Source: QYQD01 sp040754095 (GTDB lineage Bacteria; Desulfobacterota; QYQD01). From it: a stretch of DNA of 64,000 nt. Of this stretch, positions 7,087 through 15,177 are shown piece after piece (position 1 is the first letter of the stretch; each line of letters starts with the position of its first letter). Location: assembly GCA_040754095.1 (NCBI GenBank), contig JBFMFO010000004.1, positions 73,319-137,318 of the forward strand, read 5' to 3'. The position numbers and the translations under genes were made by a program. Below the pieces are notes generated by a model. The model saw only the letters and a list, made by a program, of their open reading frames with translations. It was not told where the DNA came from and did no database searches.

Positions 7087-8340
7087 TTGTCGTTTCAAAG
7101 ATTCAATCTCGATCCACGTTTGTTGCGCGCTGTCGCAGCAAGCGGTTACACCATTCCCACTGAGATCCAGAGCCAGGCTATTCCGGTAGCCATGGAAGGC
7201 CGCGACCTGATGGCCTCGGCACAGACCGGTACGGGAAAGACAGCGGTGTTCGTGCTGGCTGCGCTCCAACGGCTGGTCGCGTCTCCGACGCTTCGGGGCC
7301 GTGGCGCGCGGGTGCTGGTGCTTACGCCAACCCGGGAACTGGCGATTCAGGTCACCCAGACTGTCCATCAACTCGGTCGTTTTACCCAACCACGGGCCGG
7401 CGCTATTGTCGGCGGTGTCCCCTACGACGCTCAGGAAAAATTGCTTCGCATGCCCCTGGATTTTCTGGTCGCTACCCCGGGGCGTCTTATTGACCACATG
7501 CAGCGCGGGCGGGTGGATTTTTCCCGTGTAGAGCTCTTTGTCCTGGATGAGGCCGACCGGATGCTCGATATGGGCTTCATCAACGATGTGGAACGTATTG
7601 CCTCGGCAGTCCCCAAGTCCCGGCAGACTATGCTGTTCTCGGCAACGCTTGAGGGCGGTGTACAGGGTATTGCCCCCCGGCTCCTCCGGGACCCGGCGCG
7701 CATCGAATTGGCGCGGGTGAAGGAGAGACATGCCTCCATCGAACAGCGGATGCACTGCGCCGATGGTCTTGGGCACAAACAGGCCCTGCTCGCTCATCTG
7801 CTTGGCGACCGGGAGGTTTCGCAGGCCATTGTCTTTACTGCGACCAAGCGGGGCGCCGAACAAGTGGCGGCGATTGTTGCCGCCCAGGGACATACCTGTG
7901 CCGCCCTTCACGGCGATATGAGTCAGGGCGCGCGTAACCGCACCATGGAGCGTATGCGGCGTGGGGGACTGCGGGTTCTGGTGGCTACCGATGTGGCCGC
8001 ACGCGGTCTGGACATCAAGAGCGTAAGCCATGTCATTAATTTCGACTTGCCCATGAGGGCGGAGGACTATGTCCACCGTATCGGGCGGACCGGCCGTTGC
8101 GGGTCATCGGGAATTGCCGTATCCCTGGTCAGTCCCCAGGACAGGGACAAGCTGGCGTGCATCGAACATTATACGGGTCAGTGCCTGGACCGGCAGGTGA
8201 TTCCGGGTCTGGAGCCGATTATCCCGGAGCCGCGCAAAGGCCAGGGGTCTAGCTGCGGCCGTGCCTTTAAAGCGCAGGGTACACGCAGAAACTATAGAAC
8301 GTCCGGGCGCTTTGCGCAAAAGGTGAAGTCCCGGCATTAA
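7087..8340 (+). CDS. rhlE: DEAD-box ATP-dependent RNA helicase (RhlE-like)
   Basis: The 417-residue protein has all the superfamily 2 DEAD-box motifs in order. They are a Q motif (SGYTIPTEIQSQAIP), motif I AQTGTGKT, PTRELA, TPGR, DEAD within VLDEADRML, SAT, and then ATDVAARGLD and HRIGRTGR in the second RecA domain. A basic C-terminal tail follows. It unwinds RNA duplexes and is usually linked to ribosome assembly or RNA decay. The start is a TTG at 7087 with AAGGG six bases upstream. The gene is clearly richer in G+C than its neighbours and sits between IS debris and repeats, which suggests horizontal acquisition. Confidence 0.92.
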   Translation: MSFQRFNLDPRLLRAVAASGYTIPTEIQSQAIPVAMEGRDLMASAQTGTGKTAVFVLAALQRLVASPTLRGRGARVLVLTPTRELAIQVTQTVHQLGRFTQPRAGAIVGGVPYDAQEKLLRMPLDFLVATPGRLIDHMQRGRVDFSRVELFVLDEADRMLDMGFINDVERIASAVPKSRQTMLFSATLEGGVQGIAPRLLRDPARIELARVKERHASIEQRMHCADGLGHKQALLAHLLGDREVSQAIVFTATKRGAEQVAAIVAAQGHTCAALHGDMSQGARNRTMERMRRGGLRVLVATDVAARGLDIKSVSHVINFDLPMRAEDYVHRIGRTGRCGSSGIAVSLVSPQDRDKLACIEHYTGQCLDRQVIPGLEPIIPEPRKGQGSSCGRAFKAQGTRRNYRTSGRFAQKVKSRH

Positions 8341-8475
8341 GGCCGGGTGTGACGCGCCGAAAAAATCGATTAAAACACTCATCTGCCTCGCGGCGGACAA
8401 AAAACAATGAAAATAATTCTCCCTCCGAACAGAATGATCGATCTCCTCGGTATTTTCCTGAAGTTTCCCGAGTTT

Positions 8476-8660
8476 TTAGGGAACCCCTGTATTTCTTAGC
8501 GAAACTTGCTGGAGCAGCGGGGTACCCATCGAGAGCGAGCAGAAAGGGGAAAACCAGCCCTTTAGTGGCTGGAAGGGGCAAGTATTCCCCATCTGCGAGC
8601 CTCGAAAGGGTCGCTGCGCAAGCCGTGAAGCGAAGAGACCAGGGAGTTCCCTAAAGAAAT
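8476..8660 (-). repeat. Dispersed repeat family B, copy 1 (inverted)
   Basis: The element contains GCGAAACTTGCTGGAGCAGC at one end and GCGCAAGCCGTGAAGCGAAG at the other. In between are palindromic AGCCCTTTAGTGGCTGG and GCGAGC segments. Copies in the opposite orientation are near 24955, 26712, 33228 (internally deleted) and 37468 (partial). Its edges carry a GGAACTCC/GGGAACCCC motif. No protein is credible in it. Confidence 0.75.
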
Positions 8661-9092
8661 GATAAAATTATCAATAAGATCATAGTATTATGATAAAACC
8701 TCTTTGAAAAGTCAGGGAAATCCCCGGTATTTTCTGCTTGTACATCATAATTATTGAGTGCTAATATTATTATACGCTCTGCGTTCATTCGGCTTCTCCT
8801 GCGGGATTCTCAAGAAGTAATCGGGCACACGCTGTACGTCTCTTTCCGACTGTTGTCTCCGGGGTTCTACACGATATTCCCCCTCTTTCTGCGTTATAGC
8901 GTTTACACCAGCCTATAGTCTGCTGACAAACAGCTTCTTTTCTGTCTTGCTATGCAGCGGTGCGTTTTGAGATGTGGGTCGGGAAGCCGTCCAAACTTTG
9001 ACTTCCAACGAACTTAAGCAAGTTCGTTCTAACATAGGATGCCGCTCGCGGTATAAGTTGGCTTTTTACGAGATCATCGGTCTTGAGATAAA
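8661..9092. other. Intergenic region before cfa
   Basis: No intact gene is seen. On the minus strand a frame open for about 50 codons (around 8787-8950) has no start and may be a decayed fragment, but I do not recognise it. ATTGAGTGCTAA at 8753-8764 is the inverse of a 12-mer at 5524-5535. The segment 9063-9079 (CTTTTTACGAGATCATC) nearly repeats the leader of the potassium channel gene at 2568-2584. Confidence 0.4.
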
Positions 9093-10238
9093 ATGCTTAT
9101 AAAGGCAGCGAAAGCCAAAGAAATCCTTCAGGCCGTCCTGGCCCCGGCCGGTATTGTCATAGACGGCAACGGAGATTCTGATATTCGGGTCAGGGATGGG
9201 CGTTTCTATGAGCGGGCGCTTGCCCGCGGGGCTTTGGGCGTGGGCGAGGCCTATATGGACGGCTGGTGGGAGACGGACAGACTGGATGTCCTGGCAGAGA
9301 AGGCGTTAACAAAGGACATAGAGTTTAGTATAAATGATCTCAGCCTGGCCGGCAGGGCAGCGCTCGCATGGGGATGCCTTTCGGCCCGGGTTTTTAATCA
9401 GCAGAACGAGAGACGTTGCCTCTGTGCCGCTGCCCATTATAATCTGGATAACGAGCTGTTTCGCTCCATGCTCGATAAACGGATGGTCTATAGTTGCGCT
9501 TATTGGAAAAACGCAAGGACATTGGACGAGGCCCAGGAAGCCAAACTGGAACTGGTTTGCAGGAAACTCTATCTGCGTCCGGGCATGCGGGTTTTGGATA
9601 TTGGCTGCGGTTGGGGCAGCTTTGCCAGGTTCGCTGCCGAGAACTACGGTGTTTCAGTCGTGGGGATAACTATCTCCAAAGAACAATGTGCGCTGGCCGA
9701 AAAAATGTGCGCCGGATTACCGGTCCAGATCAGGTTACAGGACTATCGCGCGCTCCGCAGCGATGGCGCTTTCGATGCCGCAGTTTCGCTGGGGATGCTG
9801 GAACATGTCGGCTTCAGGAATTACCGCAGGTACATGAGCGTCGTCAAGCGCAATCTCAGGCCGGGCGTGCTTTTCCTCATACAAACCATCGGCGGCAATA
9901 TTTCAGTAATCGATATGGATGCCTGGCTCAACAAGTATATCTTCCCCCATGCCATGTTACCCTCCGTATCCCAGATTGCCAGGGCGTGCGAAGGGATATT
10001 CGTGATCGAAGATTGGCACAATTTTGGGCCTGACTACGACAAGACCTTGATGGCCTGGTTTCAAAACTTCGATAAAAACTGGAACAAGTTTCACGGGAAA
10101 TATGGGGAGACATTCTATCGAATGTGGAAGTACTACCTTCTCACCTGTGCAGGGGCGTTCAGGGCCAGAAAGAACCAGCTTTGGCAGGTGGTGCTCTCCG
10201 ATTCCGGTGTCAGGGGAGGCTATGTGCCTGTCCGGTAA
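9093..10238 (+). CDS. cfa: Cyclopropane-fatty-acyl-phospholipid synthase
   Basis: The 381-residue length equals that of the E. coli enzyme. The N-terminal lipid-binding part includes GVGEAYMDGWWE and the conserved YSCAYW segment (133-138). The SAM-binding Rossmann motif VLDIGCGWGS covers 167-176, and the C-terminal part has HNFGPDYDKTL and FRMWKYYLL-like motifs. The enzyme methylenates double bonds of unsaturated acyl chains in membrane phospholipids using SAM, usually as a stress or stationary-phase response. The gene stands alone, and its stop is shortly before the convergent arfB. Confidence 0.95.
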   Translation: MLIKAAKAKEILQAVLAPAGIVIDGNGDSDIRVRDGRFYERALARGALGVGEAYMDGWWETDRLDVLAEKALTKDIEFSINDLSLAGRAALAWGCLSARVFNQQNERRCLCAAAHYNLDNELFRSMLDKRMVYSCAYWKNARTLDEAQEAKLELVCRKLYLRPGMRVLDIGCGWGSFARFAAENYGVSVVGITISKEQCALAEKMCAGLPVQIRLQDYRALRSDGAFDAAVSLGMLEHVGFRNYRRYMSVVKRNLRPGVLFLIQTIGGNISVIDMDAWLNKYIFPHAMLPSVSQIARACEGIFVIEDWHNFGPDYDKTLMAWFQNFDKNWNKFHGKYGETFYRMWKYYLLTCAGAFRARKNQLWQVVLSDSGVRGGYVPVR

Positions 10239-10280
10239 TAGCCGGATGGCCGGGTTGCCTTGCCTCCGGACGCTTTGGGC

Positions 10281-10706
10281 CTACTCCTCAGAGGGGTGGA
10301 TTAGTCGTCGCATGCGTTTGGTCTGACTGCGCCGCTGTTTTGCTTCTATGCGGCGTCTCCGTGACGCAAGGGGGGCCATGGTCTTGCAGCGAGGCTTCGG
10401 TATTTCTGCCGCTCTGCGGATCAGTGCCACCAGTCGATCGATTGCGTCCTGGCGATTTCGTTCTTGTGTGCGGAAGCGTCGGGCCTCGATAATGAGCGTC
10501 CCGGACTCAGTGACCTTCTTCCCGGCGATGTGCAGCAGCCGCTCACGAATCCCGGGCGGAAGTGAAGGGGAGCAGATTACATCGAAACGGAGCTGAACGG
10601 CAGTGGCTACCTTGTTTACCTTCTGCCCGCCGGGTCCGGAGGCGCGCACAAACCTGAAGTGAAGCTCGTTATCGTCCAGCATAATTTTTGACGATACCCG
10701 AATCAT
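10281..10706 (-). CDS. arfB: Alternative ribosome-rescue factor ArfB (class I RF-like peptidyl-tRNA hydrolase)
   Basis: The 141-residue protein has the RF-1 catalytic domain with the GGQ motif (residues 26-28) in the context ASGPGGQKVNKVATAV. A Lys/Arg-rich C-terminal tail enters the empty mRNA channel of stalled ribosomes. It lacks the stop-codon-recognition domains of true release factors. It hydrolyses peptidyl-tRNA on non-stop complexes. It converges with cfa. Confidence 0.92.
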   Translation of the reverse strand: MIRVSSKIMLDDNELHFRFVRASGPGGQKVNKVATAVQLRFDVICSPSLPPGIRERLLHIAGKKVTESGTLIIEARRFRTQERNRQDAIDRLVALIRRAAEIPKPRCKTMAPLASRRRRIEAKQRRSQTKRMRRLIHPSEE

Positions 10707-10895
10707 ATCTTACTCCGCTTACTCACTACGGGCCTGTCTTCCTTGGACATCCAAGAATTATGCGACACGTAAGGGAATTAACGGAACTAACGCGACTGCG
10801 CTCCCCCTTATCCATAATACGCCTAACTGGCTGGCGTCAGGTGCATTGATTACCTAATACCGGCCTTACAACAATGGAGCAGACGTGTCGCTCAA

Positions 10896-11453
10896 TTATG
10901 AGAACGTTCTCTCGAACAACTCGGCGATTGCTTTCTTGCCGTTTTCTTCGAGAAAGCGCGTCCCTGTTCCTGCGAAATGAACATGGGTGATGACCGGCTC
11001 ATTTCCCCTCTCGCGCTCAACCCATTCTGTCTGATTCCAACTGAACCACGCATTACGTTTCTGGTCGAATACGTATAATGGTTTGTTGCATAGTTTGGCG
11101 AACTCAGCGCCCCATCCTGTGCCGCCCTTTACGGTTTTGTCCTCCAGTATCTCTCCAATCACGTAAATTTCCTGTCCGTTGTTAATCTGATACCAGATGC
11201 TTTGCAGAATTTTGCGAAATGTCGGACTGCTGGTGTAGCGGCGATTCATCAGCCGCGAAACGTATTCCAGGCTCACGTCCCCATTTTTCAGCTCTTCGTG
11301 GTTCAGGACCCGCAAGCCTCGTTGGCGAACGATGTTGTGTCCTTCAAATGTGAAGTTCACTTCTTCAATTCCAAAACGCTCCGCATTCGCCCCAAATTCC
11401 GCCTCAGCCCCTTTAACGCCGCCACTAAACAGAATAAAACCTTCCTTCTTCAT
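10896..11453 (-). CDS. SLOG-like conserved protein of unknown function
   Basis: The product (185 residues from the ATG at 11453) opens with ILFSGGVKGAEAEFGANAERFG. This is the glycine-rich strand-loop-helix of the SLOG/LOG-like Rossmann superfamily, which binds nucleotides or nucleotide-sugar ligands. Further conserved-looking segments are KGGTGWGAEFAKL and KPLYVFDQKRNAWFSW near the middle and HFAGTGTRFL near the C-terminus. AAAGGA lies seven bases before the ATG. I cannot assign a reaction; SLOG domains occur in LOG phosphoribohydrolases and in nucleotide-signal sensors of defence systems. The gene has no partner: it is isolated by 190 and 740 bases of non-coding DNA. Confidence 0.6.
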   Translation of the reverse strand: MKKEGFILFSGGVKGAEAEFGANAERFGIEEVNFTFEGHNIVRQRGLRVLNHEELKNGDVSLEYVSRLMNRRYTSSPTFRKILQSIWYQINNGQEIYVIGEILEDKTVKGGTGWGAEFAKLCNKPLYVFDQKRNAWFSWNQTEWVERERGNEPVITHVHFAGTGTRFLEENGKKAIAELFERTFS

Positions 11454-12190
11454 GCTCGTTCCTTTCTTCAAATCCTGTGTTTTTATTTGTGCGCTGAATG
11501 AAGCATAGGTATGGCTTCACATACCTTAATTTATAACTTACCATGCCAGGGTTGATTCTTGGAAGGACTTTTCGTGGCACAGGTCGTACTTTATTCGATA
11601 ATCATGAGAATATATAGGATAGGGACATTGTGCATAACCCCTCACCCCGCCTTCTATCCAACTCTTTGCGCAATATCGGCGAGATTTACTTCTTTTGCAC
11701 TTTTTTCAAGTCAAAATAAAAGCAACGCAAAAAACAACGTTACTCTCTTACTCACTCTTAAAAAGAGGTATGGAAAACATTTTTCTACAAATGGAAACGA
11801 TTTTCCACTGAGTGGGTATTTTGGTTCTCTCTTTCTATTGTCTTGATGTTTCTCTGTTATCCCGGTAAAAATATAACCATCGGATATAACGGATATTTTT
11901 ATTTTTTAAGATTATCCCGTAGGTTATGGCCCAGATTTTGCTTTTGTCTGGCAAGACAGGATAGAAAGAAATGGCTTCGGCTCATAAATTAAAGAGTTAG
12001 CCCCAAAATGCCGATAAAATCAATAAGCTAGAGTGCGGAAATTTGGTCTCTGGCTAGTGTATTTTGCCCAATTTTACTAGACAATGAAACTTACATGTGC
12101 TACGAGAACAAAAGAAAAAATTCTGCCATTAAAAGTTGGGTATGGAAATTTAGTTCCACTTCGGAATAGAAGTGTACGGGAACATGGGAA
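11454..12190. other. Long AT-rich intergenic region upstream of the multiheme cytochrome gene
   Basis: About 740 bases carry no convincing open frame on either strand. The sequence is A+T-rich and shows no family A-F repeat. I looked for the GEMM-type riboswitch often found before multiheme cytochromes and did not find its conserved core. It probably holds the divergent promoters of the SLOG-like gene and the cytochrome gene. Confidence 0.4.
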
Positions 12191-13321
12191 ATGGTAGGTA
12201 ATCCAGCACCGCGGGCTACTCTAAAAATACCTCTTCAGGGGATAACTATACTGTCAGCTACGTTGGTTATTTTCTTGATACTGTCCATTCCGGTGACCTC
12301 TCTTGCCAAAGCTACCGGTCCCTGTGTCAACTGCCACACCATGCATAACAGTCAGGGTGGGGCAGCCATGGCTACGTATGGGGGTGAAACAGGCCCTAAC
12401 TCTCTTCTTACTCGCGGAAGCTGTATAGGTTGCCATGCCCAAGGCACTGCCAACAAGATTGTAACTATAGGTGGCAGCGATATTCCCCAGGTTTATCACA
12501 CGGATGGGTCCGGGGATTTGGCCGGTGGAAATTTTAAGTATATTGAGACGGATGATAACAGGGGGCATAATGTCAGTGATTTCGGCAACCCCGATGGCAT
12601 CTTGAATAGTGCGCCAGGTCATCATTCTACTACTCAGCCCACAACAAATACACTTACCTGTGCCGGACATAACGGCTGCCATGGTTATCGCAGATTTAAC
12701 GCCGGGAGTGGTTTGCCCACGTTGAAAGGCGCTCATCATGGGAATGTGGATGGCAAGTGCGACTCTGCCACTACTGTAGCAAACTCATACCGGTTCCTAT
12801 ACAATGTTAAGGGCCTTGAAAACATGGGAGCAAATAAGTATCAGAACCTGAATGCCACTGATCATAACGAATATTTTGGCACAACCAGCCCGGGGGAGAC
12901 TGGGTGCGTTGACTGTCATGACGTGGCCGATGACATGAAAATAAAGTCTCCTAATAACACAATAAGCGGTTTTTGCTCTACCTGCCACAGCAATTTTCAT
13001 AAGTTAAGCGGGATAGGGGGTAGCACCACGGGGCCCTTCACGAGACACCCAACCGATGTTGTTCTGCCTGACGATGTTAGTAAAGAATACAAGGACTATA
13101 CAACTTACAGTGTAGAGGCCCCGGTGGGCAGGACAACAGTCCCTGATGCACCAAGTGGTACGGTTACGCCGGGAACAGATGTTGTCACCTGTCTTTCCTG
13201 CCACGCCGCCCATGCAACGAACTACCCTGACATGCTAAGGTGGGACTACACAACTATGATTGCAAGCGGGGAATCTAATACTACCGGATGCTTCACCTGC
13301 CATACTCAGAAGGATGATTGA
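12191..13321 (+). CDS. Seven-heme c-type cytochrome, exported
   Basis: The 376-residue protein has a long signal peptide (hydrophobic core about 19-34, cleavage expected after SLA at about 39). Seven heme attachment motifs follow: CVNCH (45-49), CIGCH, CAGHNGCH, CVDCH, CSTCH, CLSCH and CFTCH. The third is an expanded CX4CH motif of the kind known from cytochromes c3. Additional His residues next to the motifs can serve as distal ligands. The opening GPCVNCHTMHNS resembles doubled-CXXCH family proteins of metal-reducing and sulfate-reducing bacteria. It is expected in the periplasm or at the cell surface, in electron transfer. No cytochrome maturation or porin gene is adjacent. Confidence 0.88.
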   Translation: MVGNPAPRATLKIPLQGITILSATLVIFLILSIPVTSLAKATGPCVNCHTMHNSQGGAAMATYGGETGPNSLLTRGSCIGCHAQGTANKIVTIGGSDIPQVYHTDGSGDLAGGNFKYIETDDNRGHNVSDFGNPDGILNSAPGHHSTTQPTTNTLTCAGHNGCHGYRRFNAGSGLPTLKGAHHGNVDGKCDSATTVANSYRFLYNVKGLENMGANKYQNLNATDHNEYFGTTSPGETGCVDCHDVADDMKIKSPNNTISGFCSTCHSNFHKLSGIGGSTTGPFTRHPTDVVLPDDVSKEYKDYTTYSVEAPVGRTTVPDAPSGTVTPGTDVVTCLSCHAAHATNYPDMLRWDYTTMIASGESNTTGCFTCHTQKDD

Positions 13322-13347
13322 TCTGCCTTATTTTTCCGGACAGATTT

Positions 13348-13547
13348 CTATCTTCTATATTTTTCGTGAAGCTGCCGGGATAGCTCGCGGATCGTTGTAA
13401 ATGCCTTTTCCACTGTTTTTTCCAGATCCGGGTTGATAAGACAGCAGGTGGCCGGGGAGAGCATACTCCGGGACAGAAGAAACTCACGTCGATGCCGGCT
13501 TTAACCGAGGGCAGGAGTGGACTGGCGGGACTTGCGGACATGATCAT
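13348..13547 (-). other. Possible decayed, frameshifted coding fragment
   Basis: On the minus strand one frame reads MIMSASPASPLLPSVKAGID and a neighbouring frame continues with PATCCLINPDLEKTVEKAFT up to a stop at 13348. The switch between two protein-like frames suggests a gene remnant with a frameshift. I do not recognise the family. It lies between the cytochrome and metallophosphoesterase genes, which converge. Confidence 0.25.
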
Positions 13548-13586
13548 GGTATTGGATGGACGACTGGAATCAGCTTACAGCCCCGT

Positions 13587-14420
13587 TCAAACATGGAAAA
13601 AGCCCACACTATCCTTCGGATTCATCCCCCTCTCAGCCCACTCCCACTCATAGCCCACGCTGTGCGTCATAGCCAAAATACCGTCCACGGTCTGCTCTTT
13701 TCTTTCATGGGTATGCCCGTAGAGGACAACCCTGACCTTGGAAGAAGCCCTTATAATCTCTGCCGTTTTGGTGTTCCCGGTGAAGGCGTTAAGGAAATCC
13801 CACGAAGGATCATTCTTGTATGTAAGTAGCTCCCGAAAAGGCACGTGGTGGAGCACGACCACGATGTGATCAACGGCATCCTCTACTTTGACGATCTGTC
13901 TTTTCAGAGATTCGTTCATTATGCCGGCCACCTCGGCGTCTTCCATGGAACTCCAGTTGCAATAGACGGCATCCATCCAGCGCCTACCCCCGAATTTTTT
14001 CGTCTTATAGGCGTGTTCAGGAATTTCTCCGTTTAGACCTTCGTTTCGGAAGGAATAGTCGTACCAACCGCACGTCCCTACGAACCCCACATTCCCTGTT
14101 ACATAGGGCTCAAACCCTAAGTAAATAAACCTATTTTCTTTTGCCAGCTTAGGCAGAGTGTAACGATATTTTTCTATGCTGTTTTCCTCTTCGTTCTCCA
14201 CCCAGAGGTCGTGGTTACCAGCCACGACCAACTTCGGGCATGTTAGCCGGCCATATTTTTTCAAAGTCCCTTCGAAATGCCGCTGATCGGCAGAGACGTC
14301 TCCGCAGACAATAAAAATATCCGGAGATTCCCTGAGTAGAATCGGCACCTGAATCTCCGGAACCCTTTCGTTTTCCGGAGAAACGTCGGTGTGGATATCG
14401 GAGGTAAAAGCGATCTTCAT
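13587..14420 (-). CDS. Calcineurin-like metallophosphoesterase
   Basis: The 277-residue protein has the full dimetal phosphoesterase signature. It includes SDIHTD at the N-terminus, VCGDVS, AGNHDLW, a central VLHHVPF and a C-terminal YGHTHE. These residues bind two metal ions for hydrolysis of a phosphoester. There is no signal peptide, so it is cytoplasmic. The substrate is not evident from the sequence. A 30-codon Lys/Ala-rich gene precedes it by 15 bases on the same strand. Confidence 0.88.
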   Translation of the reverse strand: MKIAFTSDIHTDVSPENERVPEIQVPILLRESPDIFIVCGDVSADQRHFEGTLKKYGRLTCPKLVVAGNHDLWVENEEENSIEKYRYTLPKLAKENRFIYLGFEPYVTGNVGFVGTCGWYDYSFRNEGLNGEIPEHAYKTKKFGGRRWMDAVYCNWSSMEDAEVAGIMNESLKRQIVKVEDAVDHIVVVLHHVPFRELLTYKNDPSWDFLNAFTGNTKTAEIIRASSKVRVVLYGHTHERKEQTVDGILAMTHSVGYEWEWAERGMNPKDSVGFFHV

Positions 14421-14435
14421 TCAAAAACAGGGCTG

Positions 14436-14528
14436 TTATTTCTTCTTGGCCTTGGCTGTCGCTTTTTGGGCGGTAGCCTTCTTGGCCGCGAGCTTGGGCT
14501 TAGATGTAGTTTTTGTTGTCTTTGCCAT
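14436..14528 (-). CDS. Small Lys/Ala/Thr-rich basic protein (30 residues)
   Basis: The ATG at 14528 opens 30 codons ending in TAA at 14436. The product contains 12 Lys, 8 Ala and 6 Thr and no acidic residue. The repeated K-A-T/K-K-A units resemble the tails of histone H1-like or AlgP-like nucleic-acid-binding proteins. GGAAGAG lies shortly before the ATG, with seven bases from GGAAG to the start. Its position directly upstream of the metallophosphoesterase suggests co-transcription. Such short sequences are easily missed by gene finders; a function in binding DNA or RNA is only an inference. Confidence 0.55.
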   Translation of the reverse strand: MAKTTKTTSKPKLAAKKATAQKATAKAKKK

Positions 14529-14627
14529 TTTACTCTTCCATCCTTGCATATAACTTGACGGGTGCTGCCTGAAAACAGGCAGACTCATCTGCTATAGGCT
14601 TTTTTATGTTCTTCTCTTAACATCTTT

Positions 14628-14829
14628 AGTTAGTGTTCATCCGGAAACTACTGTTTCCGGATGAACACTTTCAGCGATCAGCATGTTCGTTATCCGTTAA
14701 CCGTTAAGCGTTGTCCGATATTTTTTTCGGTAAACGGTCAACACTGAACGGTGAACCGGCTGAAAGCTGATAGCTGAGCACTGATTGCTCCATCCAGAAT
14801 CCTTGGGTTTTCGGATGGAACCTAGTTAA
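14628..14829. repeat. Dispersed repeat family A, copy 3 (long variant)
   Basis: The copy starts TTAGTTAGTGTTCATCCGG and ends CGGATGGAACCTAGTTAA. Its middle holds an extra palindromic insert with GTTATCCGTTAACCG and CGGTAAACGGTCAAC, which is shared with the copy near 37609. The 649-base gap between the small basic protein and glyQ is filled by this copy, a family D segment and the glyQ promoter. Confidence 0.75.
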
Positions 14830-14974
14830 TTTGTATAGAAATTACAGCCGGATTTCAACATAAATATGCCGCGAGAATATCTTTCCGGCAAAGGAAGACA
14901 ACCATAGTCCCCAATCCACCGCCTGTTTTCGTGCGAGTTAGCTCTTGACTGTAAAACACGATGGTTGCTGTGCA

Positions 14975-15055
14975 GTGTGATGTCAAATCCGAAATCCAAA
15001 GCACGAATCTCGAAACAATATCGAATCACCAAAACTAAAAATCCAAAACAGGCTC
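14975..15055. repeat. Dispersed repeat family D, copy 1
   Basis: A segment rich in CGAAATCC/CGAATCTCGAAAC-type words (for example AAATCCGAAATCC and ATCTCGAAACAATATCGAAT) resembles the segment at 21912-22075. Such tandem-like AATTCGAA motifs recur between genes in the window and are non-coding. Confidence 0.5.
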
Positions 15056-15115
15056 GGATCTCGCCGATTGCTCTCTGTCAACATTTTGACGGCGGATTTG
15101 AACAATTGGCTTTAA

Positions 15116-15144
15116 TTGACTTTGTTTGTGGATGGTGGTAATAA
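15116..15144 (+). promoter_or_regulatory. Sigma70-type promoter of glyQS
   Basis: TTGACT (15116-15121) and TAATAA (15139-15144) are 17 bases apart. Transcription would start near 15151, about 27 bases before the glyQ ATG. I see no T-box structure in the short leader. Confidence 0.6.
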
Positions 15145-15177
15145 AAAAGCGCTTTTCTGAGCGTAGGGAGCTAACTG

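Noticed and set aside
7051..8076. 341-codon minus-strand frame opposite the DEAD-box helicase
   Set aside because: The helicase motifs on the plus strand are unambiguous; GC-rich genes commonly leave a long open antisense frame.
10707..10895. GCCTAAC and GTTAGG-like words near the 3' end of the SLOG-like gene, suggesting another attC site
   Set aside because: No paired L''/L' boxes and no stop codon in the R''-like word. The orientation relative to the gene is also wrong.
12100..12190. Possible GEMM (c-di-GMP) riboswitch before the multiheme cytochrome
   Set aside because: The conserved GEMM core and tetraloop-receptor elements are not found.
15060..15177. Possible T-box leader before glyQS
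   Set aside because: GGATGGTGGTAA vaguely recalls a T-box sequence, but the leader after the predicted start is under 30 bases and has no specifier stem or antiterminator.
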